A DNA stretch of 64,000 nucleotides, taken from Trogon surrucura (taxonomy: Eukaryota > Chordata > Aves > Trogoniformes > Trogonidae). The notes under the pieces are model-generated. The model ran no database searches. It was not told the origin of the DNA and was given only the letters and a program-made list of their open reading frames with translations. A program made the position numbers and the translations under genes. The stretch lies in assembly GCA_020746105.1 (NCBI GenBank), contig CM036620.1, forward strand, positions 42,738,706 through 42,802,705. The letters are read 5' to 3'. Below are positions 27,001 to 40,200 of the stretch, piece after piece (the stretch's first letter is position 1; each line of letters starts with the position of its first letter).

Positions 27001-30000
27001 AAAAAGTGAAAGCTAGACCAACATCAGAAATCAACTGGAAATACAGTATGAAAAATACACTTGAGATATTGACATAAAGAAGGGATGAATGTACAGTTAA
27101 AACTGTGGAGTAAGACTGAAGAATTTGCTATTTCATTTCCACCTCTGACACAGAATTGCTATGTGATCTTCCTCAAGTCAACCATGTAACCACTGGGTTA
27201 CATTAGCTACAAAATAAAGACAAGTACCTCTCCACTTCATTAGGTAATAGAACTATTAATATTTGAAACTACTTAAGTTTGGTACTCAGATCCTGTTCTT
27301 CAGACTTTTTCTCTATAGACGACACTCAAACACTTCAAAATTCTACCAGAAAAGCTCTAACAGAAATCTAAGTAGATATCTAAGTATGTAGAAAATACAG
27401 TAGGCCCTTACTTTCCCTGCCCCGGCACCCAAGGAATTCAGGGCAGTATTTAGATTATAGTTACTCACGGGAGCAATGCAGCTACCTACAGAAAAGCAGC
27501 CAGAGGAATGGGCAAACAAGACACTCAGAGTGAGACAACTGGAGGATTTTACTGATGAGCTTGGAATTCTGATTTAATTTAGCAGACAAGCTTTAAATAA
27601 ACCACTATGTTGCATTTCACTAATGATTACTTTGTTCAATTTTTACAACCCAGGGGAAGAACTGTTAAAGGAAACTTTCAAGTGATTTTCTTCACCATTT
27701 CTTTTTCCAGATTTTCATAAAAAGAAATGTCAATACAGTTTCAATAGTTCTATGTCAGCAAATAGCTCTGAGTTTACTCCACAGAGGCACCAGTTCTTAA
27801 CAGGCAGGAATGAAAATGGAAAGAAATTCGTTTCTCCCTTTCAATGGGGAACTCATTCTACTTGAAGACTGCTCTTGAGGCAGTATGGATGCAATTGTAA
27901 CACACAAAAAAAGTGCTAATAAAAACAATGAAGATGAAAGAAACCCCATACCTTTCAAAAAGTGATGCAGCCCAATGCAATACAGTCCAAACTCTAATAA
28001 TAATAACTTCTCTTAGGAAAAATTGGACAAATTGCACTATTTTCAAAAGTCACAGATAAGCCATTTGTGTGTAATCCTCCTCAAGCCAACTGATGGACCA
28101 CCTTGCTTCCCAAACTGTTCCATACTTCTGCATGAACAGGATTACTACGGGGTCACAATTACTGCATGGAACCTGCCACACTAAATTCTGGAACACAACT
28201 AGAAACTCTCTCTTCCTGCTGACATGAACCACAGATTACAACCAGGAAGCTGAAATGATAGGCAGGCTCCTCCTCTCAGTGCCAGTACCCCAAGAGCTGT
28301 GTGACATTTGACATTGCCAGAAATGAACCAGCAGAGATCTTGAACATTCCTCCCTGTAGGAGAAGCCAAGATGAAGCAAGTTTTAGAAATAATTACAGAA
28401 ACATGGTTACTAAGAAAAATACAGCATCCTAAAGGGCCACAGTGGCCACTGCCACATCCTGCAGTTTCAGCTCAATGTCAAGGAATTTTAATGCACTATA
28501 AAAGTACAGTGATAAAGCTCTAACAGCGGGACAGGGAAAGAACTGGAACAATTTTTATTTTTATTTTGCTTCAAGCCATACTTTGTGACCAATACAAAAT
28601 TATAAGTTATTAGCAGTCAACCAGAAGCTTAGGCATTACCCATGTCACCAACCAGTCCTCTGTCCTCCACATCTTGACAAATGCCAGCAGATATGCAGAT
28701 AATACTTAAATAGTTATTTAAGCATAAAATGACATTTCTCCATGACACTATAAGCATTAAAAAAGCCTATTACATGCTCCTGCTCTTTATACAATATCAT
28801 TACTGTCTCTTAGCTGAAAATCTGAATTATTATTAAGGTAGCAACAGCATGGACAGCCAGTAATTGTCCTATCTCTTTCCTTGAAATTTTTAGAGTTGTA
28901 AGGACTTGTATCCTTGGATGCTGGGAATTAGAATGGAAGGTTAAAAAAACGATTTAAAATCCCAATATCATAAAGCCTCTGTCTCAGCCCCCACAGAAGT
29001 CAAACATAGAACAATACCTTTACTACATTTCTTGGCTTGTGGGTTTACAATATGTACCTGCCAGACCTCTTCACGCAGACAGGCAGCGGTAACACAGAAT
29101 ATTTGCTAAAATGTGGGCTAAAGCAAAACACATCACAGCAGTCACGCTGATGAATCTAGTCAAATGAGTTACCAAAAAGGCCTGGGCTTCAGATATAGAC
29201 AGACAGAAGGCATGAGACCTGTAGTCAGCATGGGAGTGGTATAGCACACCACACAGTGAATCTTCAAGCAATTACTGTGAGAGGACAGCCATAAAGAGAA
29301 ATTGTAGCTAATGCCAGGAAGACTTTAGACATAGCAAAGAGTCACATCCACTAGTGCAACAGATGCAGCATGCCAGAACAGATTTATGATCAAGCAGCCA
29401 GCATTGCTGCAATCATGAATAGAGCTCAGTACTTAGGCATGTAATGCATTCCCCCAAAGCCATCATCATCTAACCCTGGCAGAAGTTCACTCACTGCTTG
29501 CTCACATTGCAAATGTTTGAGAACATCCGTTACAAGAGAGGAACGTGAATAGCAGAACCATGGCCATAACAAGTCTACGGCTGAAGGAAGGAACATCACC
29601 TTCAGGGTGTTATGCTATTTTGGTCTTCCCCTGTTGCCTTGCACCCCATTACTGCAAAAAAAAAAAGAACAGTGCAGATGGTATGTTTGAGTTTCCCTCA
29701 ATCTAGTACTGGAGTTTCCTAACAGCTTTTCTTCAACAAGCTCTCTTTAAGGCCTTGCAGGCAGATTGCTCCAGGATTATATTTCACTCTTGCTGCTCTA
29801 CACCTTTAAAAATCTAAGTTTTAAGCTATGCCAGAGTTCACAATGTTTCTTTTTGTACTTGTTTGTAGTTCAAAAGCTTATTATTCATATTATTATTATT
29901 ATTATTCATCAACTCAGAAAAATAAACAAATCAATTGAGGGGGATTTGCATGTGAGCTAACTTAAGACTGTGCACATCAAGCAAGCCAATAGTACCTAGG

Positions 30001-33000
30001 CTGGTGACAAGGTCCATCTTCAGAAAAGACCCATTTCAAGGAGACATACATAAATAATACTGACCATAAAATACAACTTGTGGCAATGATCTTCTCAAAG
30101 AGGTCCTGACATACAAATACAGATAGGAGGAAAAACAAATCACAAAGGAATCCACATGATAGGGCATCTCAGTTCCTCTCAGGGAAGCAAGTATGCAAAC
30201 AGGCTCCAGTAGATATATATACTAGAAGTTTCTTGTAGCCTCAGAGATTTTCTTGAAGGTGAGGGAAGATTATTCAATGCTTGCCAACAGATGTTCTTAG
30301 TTTCTGTTAGTGCGAATAGGTCAGGACTCTGGCCATGCCAGTCTAGTTGCATCATAAAACTCTCACCAAAATACCTTTATGGTAGATAACATTCTTCAGA
30401 AGAGAGTGGTTCTGGTATCTTGATATTTGCTTCATGCTAAATGTCTTCTTGAGATTTATTTGAAGTATGACTCTTCATGGACAATTATTTGCCATACTAG
30501 GCAAAGTTATTTAGTATATAAGAGAAGGTGACGAGCTCCATCAAAAAAACCTCCCTTCTGAACTTTCACACTATCTTAAGCATTTTTACACCATTAGCTT
30601 ACGTGCTGCACATGAAAAACAAATGCTAAATGTGGTGCCTTACACCAAGTGGTATGGTGAATAGGTATGCCATACAATATTCCTGTCATTACTAAATGAA
30701 TCTCTATTGTACCCAGGAAGCAAGTAGAGGTCTTATATGGCTTTTATTAATAGAACTGTGATCTCTGTGGAATGCAAGTTGAGAAAATTCCTCGTGCCTA
30801 TCTTCCCTATCTAACAACTGTTGCTGAGTCACATTATCAATTGCAGCTTGTTAGAATAAAATAATAGGAAAACTTTGCTCTAATCATTCACTGCAGTTCA
30901 AAAGCTTTCTAGACAGCACATCTCTAACAGTGAAACATAGCATTATTTCCTATTACGAGTTGTATTTAATGGACTGGTTTCTCGGGTCAACCCAAGCAGT
31001 GCTCAGTGTACAAGAAAAAGAAGGAAATAGAAGCTACATACTATTTACAAGCCCCATAATCCTGAAAGGAGATGGGGACTCAAGTCTCAAACTACTCCAA
31101 CCCCATGGATGTCTTAATCTAGGGTAGCAATGAATAACTAGTGTACTGAGTATTTCTACCATGCCTAGCCAAGGTAGATACAGCAAAGACAGAGAGGGGG
31201 TCATATTCACCTCTCCAGTTCTGCAAAAACAATAACATATTTTGAGAAGTTATACTCAAGTACTACAAATACAAGGCCTGCTTTCAAATAATTTTCAAAT
31301 ATTACTTAAAATACTACAGTTACGCATAAAGTGATATTCTATGAAAATGTTTGCAGAGTTGACATAATTTAAAAATAGGATATTAAACAAAAAGTACTTT
31401 ATGTTGTCAGAACTACTTAGCTTCTGCATCAGATCCCAGCAATCTGTGTAAGTACACAACTAGCTGTTTGTCATTGCTGCTATATTAATTGACGCACAAT
31501 GATTCTTCCATAAGAAAGTTCTTTTACGCTACCTTCCACTTGCAGCTAAAAGCATTCTGACAGTTACTGAGTATGAGGCTTAATTTTGATAAAATAAGAT
31601 TCTTTTTGCCTTATAAAAAGTTTATGAATGGGAACTAGACCTGCTTCTACCAAAAGTTAGCTGTATTATAAACGTATGAAGTCTTCTATACAAAACAAGC
31701 TCTTACCAGTATTTGTCAGTAGAGTCTTACAGATTCAAAACATCTGACAATGAATTAACTCTTAAGATTTGATACATGCACGGAAATCGTTTCACACCAG
31801 AGTCTTACTGCCACATCCTAAAGCAACTGAACTATACAACTCGGCTGAAGCTCCAACTCAGCACTTGAATATACAGAGCACTTTCAGTATATGACCAGCT
31901 AGTTGGTATAGTAGAATGACTCTAAAGGTTGCTTTTGGTCTTGTAGTTTGTCTCCAGTAATAGCTACAGAAAAGACGGAGTTATTAATTCTTCACAGGTC
32001 TGGAAATAAAATGAGAGAAGAAATCTTACTGTGCAGATCACTGTCACTGAAGATAGCCTGCTAAGGAGCTAATTATACTCAATGTGCAATTGAGTTCATT
32101 TTTGCAGGTCAATTTGTAGGGCATGGAATTTTAAAACAGAATAAACATATATATGCTATGACTTTTTCTGTAAAGAAAGCTATTAATAAAATGTTGACTT
32201 TTACAAAATTGCTAGTGTAACAAGTAAATACACAGTCCCTTCAACACAATACAAAAAGCTGGGTACTATAACCTCTTTCTAACACTGTTATAGTCCCTGA
32301 CCGCAAAGCAGTTCTAAACAATAAGCAGTCCCTTTTACTTCAATGGGGCAGGTATGTCTATATGACTGTTTTCAAAATCAGTGCCAAAGTTAAAAATAAT
32401 CCTGTAAATGGGAATTTTACAGTAGAATGGATCCCTTTTTCATTTAATTCTTTTATGGCAGTAATACCACTGAATTCACTGAAAAAGAAATAAATTCTGA
32501 TTGTTTACTAAGACATGAGTCTTTAATCAAATGTAAGAGGCTGCAGGGTTCTGTCCTGCACTTGGTGCTGTTCAATTTTTTTAATATTGTGGATGATAGA
32601 ATATATTTATTTCTATAAAATGAGCAGATGACACTAACCTGCAAGTGCTGCAACTGCTCAGCGTGGAATAATTTAAATCAGACTTGAGTAAAATAGAGAA
32701 ATGACATCAAGAGCATGAAGTCAGCTGAAGGCCAGTGCAAAGCATTAGGAAGGAAAAGGAAATACATAGTACAGTGAGTCTGTTTTAACATGGGGTTTAT
32801 AGTAGGCTACAGACTGTATCCTTAATGATAGAATCATTAAGGTTGGAAAAGATTTCTAAGATCTTCAAGTCCAACCATCGATCTATGATCAATAAACCAT
32901 GTCCCCAAGTGCCACATCTACACATTTTTTGAACACCTCCAAGGATGATGACCCCAACACTTCCCTGGACAGCCTGTTCAAGACTTTATCACTCTTCCAG

Positions 33001-36000
33001 TAAAGAAATTTTTCTTAATATCCAATCTAAACCTGCCCTAGTGCAACTTGAGCCCATTTCCTCTCACCCTATCACTTGGGACAACAGAACAATTCTCTTC
33101 TCACTATAACCTCCTAGGTATTGTAGAGAGCGGTAAGGTCTCCCCTCGGCCTCCTTTTTTCCACAATACACAAACCCAGTTCCCACAGCTGCTCCTCATA
33201 AGACTTGTTCTCTAAAAAAAGCATAATTCCAGGAGGTATTACATAGGGTACCATGTATATGGCACGAGATAACTGCTCTACTTTTATATAACTAATAGCT
33301 CTGGCTGCACTAATAAAGTCTCAGCTGGAGCACTCTGTTTAACATAGGGAACTATACATCAATCAGGATGTCTATGAAGTGTGTAGGAACTGGTGCAAGT
33401 CCAAAGGAGAGCAACTACAGTAATTCCAGGCCTAGAAAATGAGACTCAGGAGGACAGGCTAAGTTAAATCCTTTTTTTCTTTATTCTAGAAAAGACAAAA
33501 TCAGTAAAGGTAGGAAGATACATGATAATAGCCTTTAAATTCATTACTTTTCATACATGGAGAAAACCTTGTAAATACCTTAATCATATTTTATGTATTT
33601 AGTTTGCAGAAATAAATATTTCGGTAGGTCTTGGGGGAAGTGGGAAGCACTGTTGTGATGAGGATAGCAAAAATTGTTATTGGTTGCATAAGGACACTGA
33701 AGAAATCACTAACCGTTTTTAAAACATGTTAGATGAATATCTGCCAGAGAATCCATGTATAGTTGATCCTAGAGCATCCAAATAACAGACCCTTCAGCTG
33801 ATGCCTTTCAGCTGTATACAAGAAAAGTTTTACTTAAGACTTCATCTCCAGAAAAAAAATAATGTGAATTTTAAGTAGTAGAGCTTTAATGCCCACTTTT
33901 CTAGTCTTAGCTGGTGCTGAACACTGCATATATAACACAGCTGTTATATTTCAATGCCACATACACAGTATAATAATTTCTAATTAATTATTGGGATGTT
34001 TTCCCTATCCAGCTATTCACATACATATGAGATCAAAAGGATAGATTTCACACAGTAGATTGGTGACTATCCATACTGGAGAGAAAATATTCCTGAAATA
34101 TTAAGGAACAAAATGTGACCCGTTTCACTACTAATATCTAGCAATGAGACCACAGTAAGCAGATGACACAGATAAAGCTCTCTCCTTGTATTCAACAAAG
34201 AACAAGTCACAAGCCAAAGTCAGCCACGAAATTTGCAACCTCTGGGCCTTGATTCCTGTACTGACCTATATACCTTCAGTTTGACAAAATGAGTCCCACC
34301 AGGCACTACTACTCAGTACCCAAAAGGTGTCCAATTATACAGGTTTTATAAAAGAAAAGCTTATTTTAACTCAAGAGCTCAATTCAGTAAACATGAAATA
34401 ATGCCTGTGCCTGGTAGCATATTTTTTCCAAAAGCTCTTTTCTGTTTCAAAATTATAGCACTATCCCAGCAAATCCATTATAAATAACAAAAAGTAATTT
34501 TGGAGTATTACAAGCAAACTGAAAAAAACAACACTAACAGAATTTTAAGAGCACGTAATCAGGTTAAAACTAGAAAATGAAAATCAACATTTCCTCTAAT
34601 TAGAATTACTTCTTGAAACACTATAAACTTAAATTAAGCAATGATAGGCTATATTCTTCTGTTTGAGCTGCTTCTTTTCTGCTGAGGCTTCTTTATTGCT
34701 TAATAAAAACCACAGAACAGGATCACTAATTAGGAGGATACTCAGTATTTAATTTTATCATTTAATGTTACAAGCTGTAGCTTCACATTTCTTATTTTGC
34801 ATCTCCTAGATATTACTTTGAACAGGATATAGTGTTATACAATATTGTATAAACTCTACTGAGGTATCTACAATGTATTTCACAAAGATAAACAAATCAA
34901 ATACCACAACATGATGTGAGTTGAGACAGTATCATCATAGAACAAAGGTTTAGAGAAGATGAGATAAAATAGTAATTTTGAGGAGCCTTATTTGCATCTC
35001 AAAGAGCAAGGATTCATCCTGTTTATCATGACAAATGTCTGAATTTGTAGATTATGTAACATCAGCTGAATATGTGTTTAGGACTGTTATCAATCCAGAC
35101 CCAAACATGGAGTTGGGCAATGAAAAATCAAGACACTTCAGTGTTAAATTGTAAGAAGTACAGTTTAAGCACAAAATAGTTGGATTAACTATTTAATTCT
35201 AATAAAACAAGCAGAGAACCAGAAACTCTACCGTATGTTTAAGCCTTTAAACCTCTGCTACGTGAGCAAATAGTAACCTGCAAGAATGATAGATTTTCAT
35301 CTTTTGCACTGGCCAGCTACTATAATGTTGAATATACATTAATTTAAATACAATGGCAGATATTTGATGAATGACCAAACTAAAGTCTCCTGGGTTCAGC
35401 AACACGGAACATTGTAGACAGTGTTTTATTTTCCAACCTGATATATGTCATTCCTTTCCCTCTAGTTTTTCCCAGTCTTTTTCCTTCCTTACTCAGATTC
35501 TGTGTCAGTCTTCCCAGATGAGCTCCCTTAAAGCTGTCCAGCAGTTTTTGACAACAAAAAAAATCTTGATTTCACATGAAGACTGTAATATTCCCTGCAA
35601 GTATTTCTGCCACTGGGGTACACAGTCACTGCCTCCGATCCTGCTGTAGCGAATATACAGATAGACACTCCTCCACTCCATACACATATATCTGTACACA
35701 TACTTGCACACAAACACATGTGCATAGTAGCTCAAATGATGTGATTAACATATTCAGATGCAAAAACACTGGGTTTCAGAACTTTGTCTCTAAACTGTGC
35801 AGTGAACAAGTAATATAAATCTACCCCAAGTAAACTTTCTGCAAAGCAAGCTAATTCCTCCTTCAGGATGTAAGCACCTCTGTCTTGTTTGCAAATTTGA
35901 ATACATATACCAAAAATGTCTAACTCTTGCTCCAACATTCAAGACTGAAAAGATTTTTACATTTGAAAATGTTTCTGACTCGATTCTACAGTTTCCCCCT

Positions 36001-37241
36001 TTGCATTTAGCTTCGATTTCTACTTCTTGTTCATGGTACCTATGGAAAAGCAGTGAAGGTGATAAGAGGCAAGACAAGTCTTCCTGTTCCACCACTTTAA
36101 ACTTGATGCTCTCCCAGTACACAAGGAACAACAATAAAGACAAGTGAGGCAGCAGGGATTCCAAGTTGAGCAAAACCATGGCTCGGTCATGCACTAGGAT
36201 ATCACAACCGAGAAGAGAGAATTTTCCGCATTCTATTAGCCAGAAAAATAACTGAACGACAATGGTGCTCGTTCACCACAGACGAGCTTGCAGAAAAAGT
36301 AGTGCCCAGTTCTGCCAAAGTTCTGCATGAGCAAACAGAAAAAGGAATTATCACGAGAGCTTTTACCCAGTAAAATTTGATGGGTTTCCACACAGATGCC
36401 CAACAGCTCACCCTGACAAACAGTAAGCTTCCTGATACGTGCCAAGACACTAACCAATTCAAAGTACAGAAATATTGTACCTTCTCAAATAAATTATTAC
36501 AAGAAAATTTCAGCTTAATCGAGAAATAATTCAGAAATATTTGGACTAGTTTCACTAAAGTGTTTCAAAATAATCAGATGCCAAGCACGGAAAATTTCAA
36601 CCACAAATGGGTAAGACGGGGAACACTAGAAGCAATTTGGAAAATTGTCTTACATCGGGAAGTATTTGGCAATCTTAACAAAACCATCTTAAGTATAGGC
36701 CTCTCTCCTAACAGGACACTGGCTGTAATACTTCAGTTTTATTCTGACCTAAAATAGGTCAGAATAATAAGCTAAAAAAAAGCTGAAAAGTAAAACCACT
36801 TAATTGGTTCTGGTTTAGATCAAACTAGGATATTAAATAATAATAAAAGCTTAAATAATCTAACAACAGTCACACAGGTATTTTTTCTTAAACACAGCAA
36901 GAACTACAGAAGAAAAACCACTCACACATATCATTTGACTAACCAAATATAAATGAGGCTAGCAGATAAATAATTACCTGGAAAAAAAAACAATAACAAC
37001 AAACCCCCCCAAACAGTAATGACACAATAGTAAAAACAAATATACCTTGTCCTTGCGGAACTCCGTAAAATTCAGCAGCTATCCTTGCTGCTTCCTTACG
37101 GTTTCCTTTCACAATGTAGAAATGACTAAGTATAGCAAGGCTGATCTTCACAAAAAGTTTAAAACAAAAAAGGGAAAGTATAGTAAAGTAGACATTGGAT
37201 AGCTGCTGGGCAAAAGGGCGACTTTCTTCTATGACAGTCAT
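8972..37241 (-). CDS. ASB5: ASB5, ankyrin repeat and SOCS box protein 5 (seven coding exons)
   Basis: Exons 37241-37046, 15941-15862, 14632-14525, 13139-12989, 12853-12719, 10704-10513 and 9099-8972 join in phase with GT-AG introns to give 329 codons plus stop, the length of human ASB5. A hydrophobic segment spans about residues 17-44. Six ankyrin repeats follow at roughly 69-98, 101-130, 134-163, 167-196, 199-228 and 232-261, with signatures such as TPLHEA, TPLFNACSRG and TPLHAAAQHSSTEIVNLLLE. The SOCS box occupies about 278-329, with an LCQLCRLRIR Elongin-BC element and a Cullin5-side PQLQLP. By family knowledge it is the substrate receptor of a Cullin5 RING ubiquitin ligase and is expressed mainly in muscle. 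The ATG at 37241 has a purine at -3. No frameshift or lost domain is seen. Intron 1 is 21,104 bases. Confidence 0.97.
9953..9973. repeat. (TC)n microsatellite
   Basis: About ten uninterrupted TC units in ASB5 intron 6. Confidence 0.95.
10513..10704 (-). CDS. ASB5: ASB5 coding exon 6
   Basis: 192 bases, residues 225-287: ANVQKGKHLETPLHAAAQ through NLLLEFGADINAKNT (ankyrin repeat 6) to VERLLLLHE, the linker into the SOCS box. Donor GAAG|GTAAGC. Confidence 0.97.
12719..12853 (-). CDS. ASB5: ASB5 coding exon 5
   Basis: 135 bases, residues 180-223, HSDCLEVLISWGIDVDQDLP and GTPLYVACAAQQIHCIRKLL: end of ankyrin repeat 4 and most of repeat 5. Acceptor ACAG, donor GCAG|GTATGT. Confidence 0.97.
12989..13139 (-). 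CDS. ASB5: ASB5 coding exon 4
   Basis: 151 bases, residues 129-178, covering ankyrin repeat 3 (DGVTPLFNACSRGSAACAEL) and the start of repeat 4 (CLPSPTHEAAS). Donor AGAG|GTAAGA; the following intron is only 135 bases. Confidence 0.97.
14525..14632 (-). CDS. ASB5: ASB5 coding exon 3
   Basis: 108 bases, residues 93-128, phase 0 at both ends; contains VTPLHEACLGDHVGCARILL, the second ankyrin repeat. Acceptor TTTAG, donor AAT|GTAAGG. It is too short and in-frame to stand out as an open frame by itself. Confidence 0.97.
15252..15416 (-). mobile_element. tRNA-Ile-derived SINE with CR1 3' tail
   Basis: On the minus strand the element starts GGCCAGTTTAGCTCAC, with an A-box-like block (complement of 15397-15408) and a B-box-like GGTTCGGTCC (complement of 15355-15364). 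The order and wording follow tRNA-Ile(AAT), including GTGGTGCT and AAGGTCGCGGGTTCG. It then passes into a CR1 3' end (AGGGAGGTTGGATT, CCCTTCCAGCC) and ends ATTCTATGATTA. This tRNA-Ile head with CR1 tail is the structure I recall for TguSINE1 of zebra finch, mobilised by CR1 machinery. It sits in ASB5 intron 2 in the gene's own orientation. Divergence in the head suggests an old copy. Confidence 0.85.
15862..15941 (-). CDS. ASB5: ASB5 coding exon 2
   Basis: 80 bases, residues 67-92, SWADRSPLHEAASQGRLLSL and onward to TLLSQ: the first ankyrin repeat. Acceptor TATATAG, donor CCCAG|GTGAAG. Confidence 0.97.
23521..23580. repeat. 30-bp tandem duplication
   Basis: Two imperfect 30-base units centred on TATGCACAGTATATAAAATT and TATGCACAATATATCAAATC. 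Confidence 0.85.
23635..23678. repeat. 22-bp tandem duplication
   Basis: Two nearly identical 22-base units, GATATCATATTATCACAAAT followed by TC or TT. Confidence 0.9.
29889..29907. repeat. (ATT)n microsatellite
   Basis: Six ATT units in ASB5 intron 1. Confidence 0.85.
32500..32828 (+). mobile_element. Ancient CR1-like LINE, left part
   Basis: Plus orientation. Recognisable wording of the old CR1/L3-type reverse-transcriptase end: GAGCAGATGACACTAAC, then a run with CAGTGCAAAGCATTAGGAAG. Strongly diverged with no open frame. Its sequel resumes at about 33226 after a younger insertion. Confidence 0.65.
32829..33225 (-). mobile_element. Younger CR1 LINE 3' end, inserted into an older CR1
   Basis: Minus orientation. 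The plus strand starts at the CR1 3' terminus (AGAATCATTAAGGTTGGAAA, AGTCCAACCATCG) and runs through CTTCCCTGGACAGCCTGTTC and CTCCCCTCGGCCTCCTTTTT to about 33225. 5'-truncated, as CR1 copies usually are. Confidence 0.85.
33226..33795 (+). mobile_element. Ancient CR1-like LINE, right part
   Basis: Continues the left part in the same orientation: CTCAGCTGGAGCACTCTGTT, CAAGTCCAAAGGAGAGCAAC, ACATGATAATAGCCTTTAAA and an ending close to the CR1 3' region. The order of motifs follows on from 32,828 without overlap, which is what an insertion into one element would leave. Confidence 0.65.
37046..37241 (-). CDS. ASB5: ASB5 coding exon 1
   Basis: Residues 1-65 plus one base of codon 66; begins MTVIEESRPFAQQLSNVYFT and ends GVPQGQ at CAAG|GTATA. 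It carries the hydrophobic N-terminal segment, which is membrane-like in composition but precedes a cytosolic ankyrin domain. Confidence 0.97.
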
Positions 37242-40200
37242 TGCTGCAGCGAAATCTCTCTCAGTGTTTGGGTAGGGCTCTCAAATGTGTTGATAAGATC
37301 ATATGGCTCCAGCCACGCACTCTTGGGAACAACTGGTCCTGAGGAGAGAAAATATCAGCTGGTCATGATGCCTCCCGCTCAAAATATGACGATTATTTAT
37401 ACTGTACATAGTATTGAGTTCACTACCACTCCTGCTAGCCTGGTGATATTCAAGTGGGACGGAATATAACAGACACGAGTTCCGAGACTCTGGGCTGTAC
37501 TCGTTCCACTCGAAAGGTCTGTTTCATTCCAAATTCTGCATTTCTAATTCACTTATTTACCCTATTAACATGTTTAATAACACACCGTCAAAACTATTAT
37601 TATCAAGAACTACAATTTCATGTACTAAACCAGGTAATTGGTTTTTGTTAAAATATGTTCTCCAGCTTCTTGAGTACAATTGCTTTTTTGTGCTACTTCA
37701 TTTTATATTAGACTTTATTTTATAAAACTAAAATCACATTATTAAATACTTGAAATACACATTAATAAAGAAACAGACATTTAATATATACCAGTTTTGA
37801 CAGCCTCTTATTTTGTTCAGGCTGAATGTAAATATCTAGTATACATAGCTTACAACATTATACAAAAAAAGCAGTATTCAGAGCAGACTATAAAAATCAA
37901 ACTCCTAGATATTTCTATAAATAAGAGCTCAGAAAATCTAAAATCAAATTAATTAAAAATAAATAAATGCAATGGTAAATATGCAACATAGAAAAATTCT
38001 AATGCTTATGATACCCATTTCATTCTGCTGCATTGTATTATTTTAAACCTATGACATGACAGGCTTGATTTCTGAGACAGTTTTAGAAAGAGGAATTTAA
38101 ATTCCTCAGATTCTTTAAGAATTAATTTTCTTGTATACCATAACGTTATTACTCATAGTCACCAGCAGTTACGCAGAAGTTGTTCCATTATTGTGAGTAA
38201 TTGCTGAGTAAATAATGGTGCCACAACATGATACCAGCCGAGGAGCTGCAGGACAGAACTAGATTCCTAAGCAAACTGTAACCCTAAAATAAAGAATCAC
38301 AGCAGTATACAAAAGGGTCCTGTTCTAAACTTTTATATATTCTTTTAAGTAAAAGAAATAGTGTCTTTAGTTTTAAATATTCAGTAATCTTAAACTGAAA
38401 CACCCTTTCTATTCTACCCTGGATTCTCTTGTGTGCTGGTCAGAAAAAACCCTTTTTAGAATGCTGGCACCTGTCCATCAGGAACAGAGGGCATGATCCA
38501 AATGTCACTGCCTCCGCAGATCCCCCTGATTTCAATGAACAGCATAGCAGGCATTAAGCATATGATATAAAATCATATTTCTGAAAGTGGCATCTGGCTC
38601 CAGGTCTAATTTAGTAGAATGAGAAATTATAATGTTTTCTGAAAACGACATTCAAACAAACCCATGTAAAGGAAGAAAAGACAATGATAAAAGGAAATGT
38701 GATTGGAAAAAGTATTAAGATTTTTAACCGACATGAACTAAATTCTGCTTATCTTGAGAGAAACAGACATTCAGTCTTTTTCTTTGAAAAAAAATTAATT
38801 CACATAGAAGTCAAAACAGTAACTAGAAAAAGCAATTAGAAAGCAATTTACATTTATGTATATATATACATATATATAAACACACACCATTTTCTCCTCA
38901 ATTTCATTTATAGACATTTTCTCATCCAGCTAGAATAGGAACTGCTCTCCTCATACCATAGTTAGAAGCAGGAGTGAGTACTTAAAATGCCAAATGAAAA
39001 TCCCTTTTTATATTTGGCACATTGTTATCTGACACTGAATTGAGGTGTCATGTTTTCCATATGGATAAATAGGCATTATGTTCTGAGCTACCGCTGCCAA
39101 TTTCCGTTTCAATTATTAATAGAAATTGTATTTTCCTTAGTAACACATCCAATATTAGAATTTCTTACTTCTTCTGTATTTCTGCTAGTATTATTAAACT
39201 TAACTCAATCAGTCCACAGAATTCCCCAGCCATCTTGAGTACTCACGTTGGAAATTTATGATGCAGAATAAGGAAGGATCATAATTATCTCACAATGTTT
39301 TATCTGACCCTCTTTTTTTCTGACTCCACATTAAGTCAGCCAGTAACTGCTTTCTCATCTGGACTTCTCCCACATCTTGTTATTTAACAAAATAATCTTT
39401 CTTATTAGAGGCAAAAATCAAAATAGTCAATTAGTATAAATAACAGCTGGAGCTTGCAGTAGCACTCAGAGTTGATCTTTCCCTTACAGTACTGTCTCCT
39501 GCTTCTTATAACCATGGTAGAGAAACCATTGAAGAGAATTCTCAGGTTTTTTCTTGTCTTCTTCAGGTTGAAATTTTCTGTGAGAGGTCAAAAAAAAAAA
39601 ATCTTTTCAAAAATAAGACTGTGGATACAAGTAATATTTTGTAAGTGATCTTTCAAAAATTCTCATTGATCTGAAGAAGTTCTGCTTTTTGAAACTGAGC
39701 AGGAGGGTTTTTCCTGTATCGAAACCTGTCTTCTGTTCTCTCAAAAAATATCCAACTTAGCTATATACTACATAAAAATGAAAGAAACTGTGAGTTTTGA
39801 GAATTTCCTAAGAAGCTGGCAAAATTGCTCTCCTAATATTTCTTCTTTTTTAAAGCTCTAGAACTCATATGCGCCTGCTTAACTGGAAATTCTCCCAACT
39901 GCACATAACAGCCAAGTTTATCCTAATCTAAGGCTAATAAAGCTCTGCAGAAATTGCCATTGCAGCTTATTAGCCAACCCATGCCACCAGGCACTCAGTC
40001 ATGAAAACAGAACAACTGCACAGATGTTCACGCTCACAAGGCTTTTTGGAAGAGTCAAGGAGACTTAAATACAAAATATCTGCAAGCCCATGCAGACCTG
40101 GAGAGCCAGGAACAAGAAAGCTACAGATGTTGCAGTGGAAATCAGAAGGTAGCAGCTTAAGTAACTAAATAAAGGAGCTGACAGTCAATGTGATGCCAAA

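Larger units (their letters stand above)
15942..37045 (-). other. ASB5: ASB5 intron 1 (21.1 kb)
   Basis: Apart from the nested CR1 cluster near 32.5-33.8 kb I see no gene. Two somewhat GC-richer patches (22,020-22,850 and 26,200-26,750) contain short open frames of 60-103 codons with no recognisable domain. Small tandem duplications and two hairpins are listed separately. An alternative ASB5 first exon could lie here but none is evident. Confidence 0.7.
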
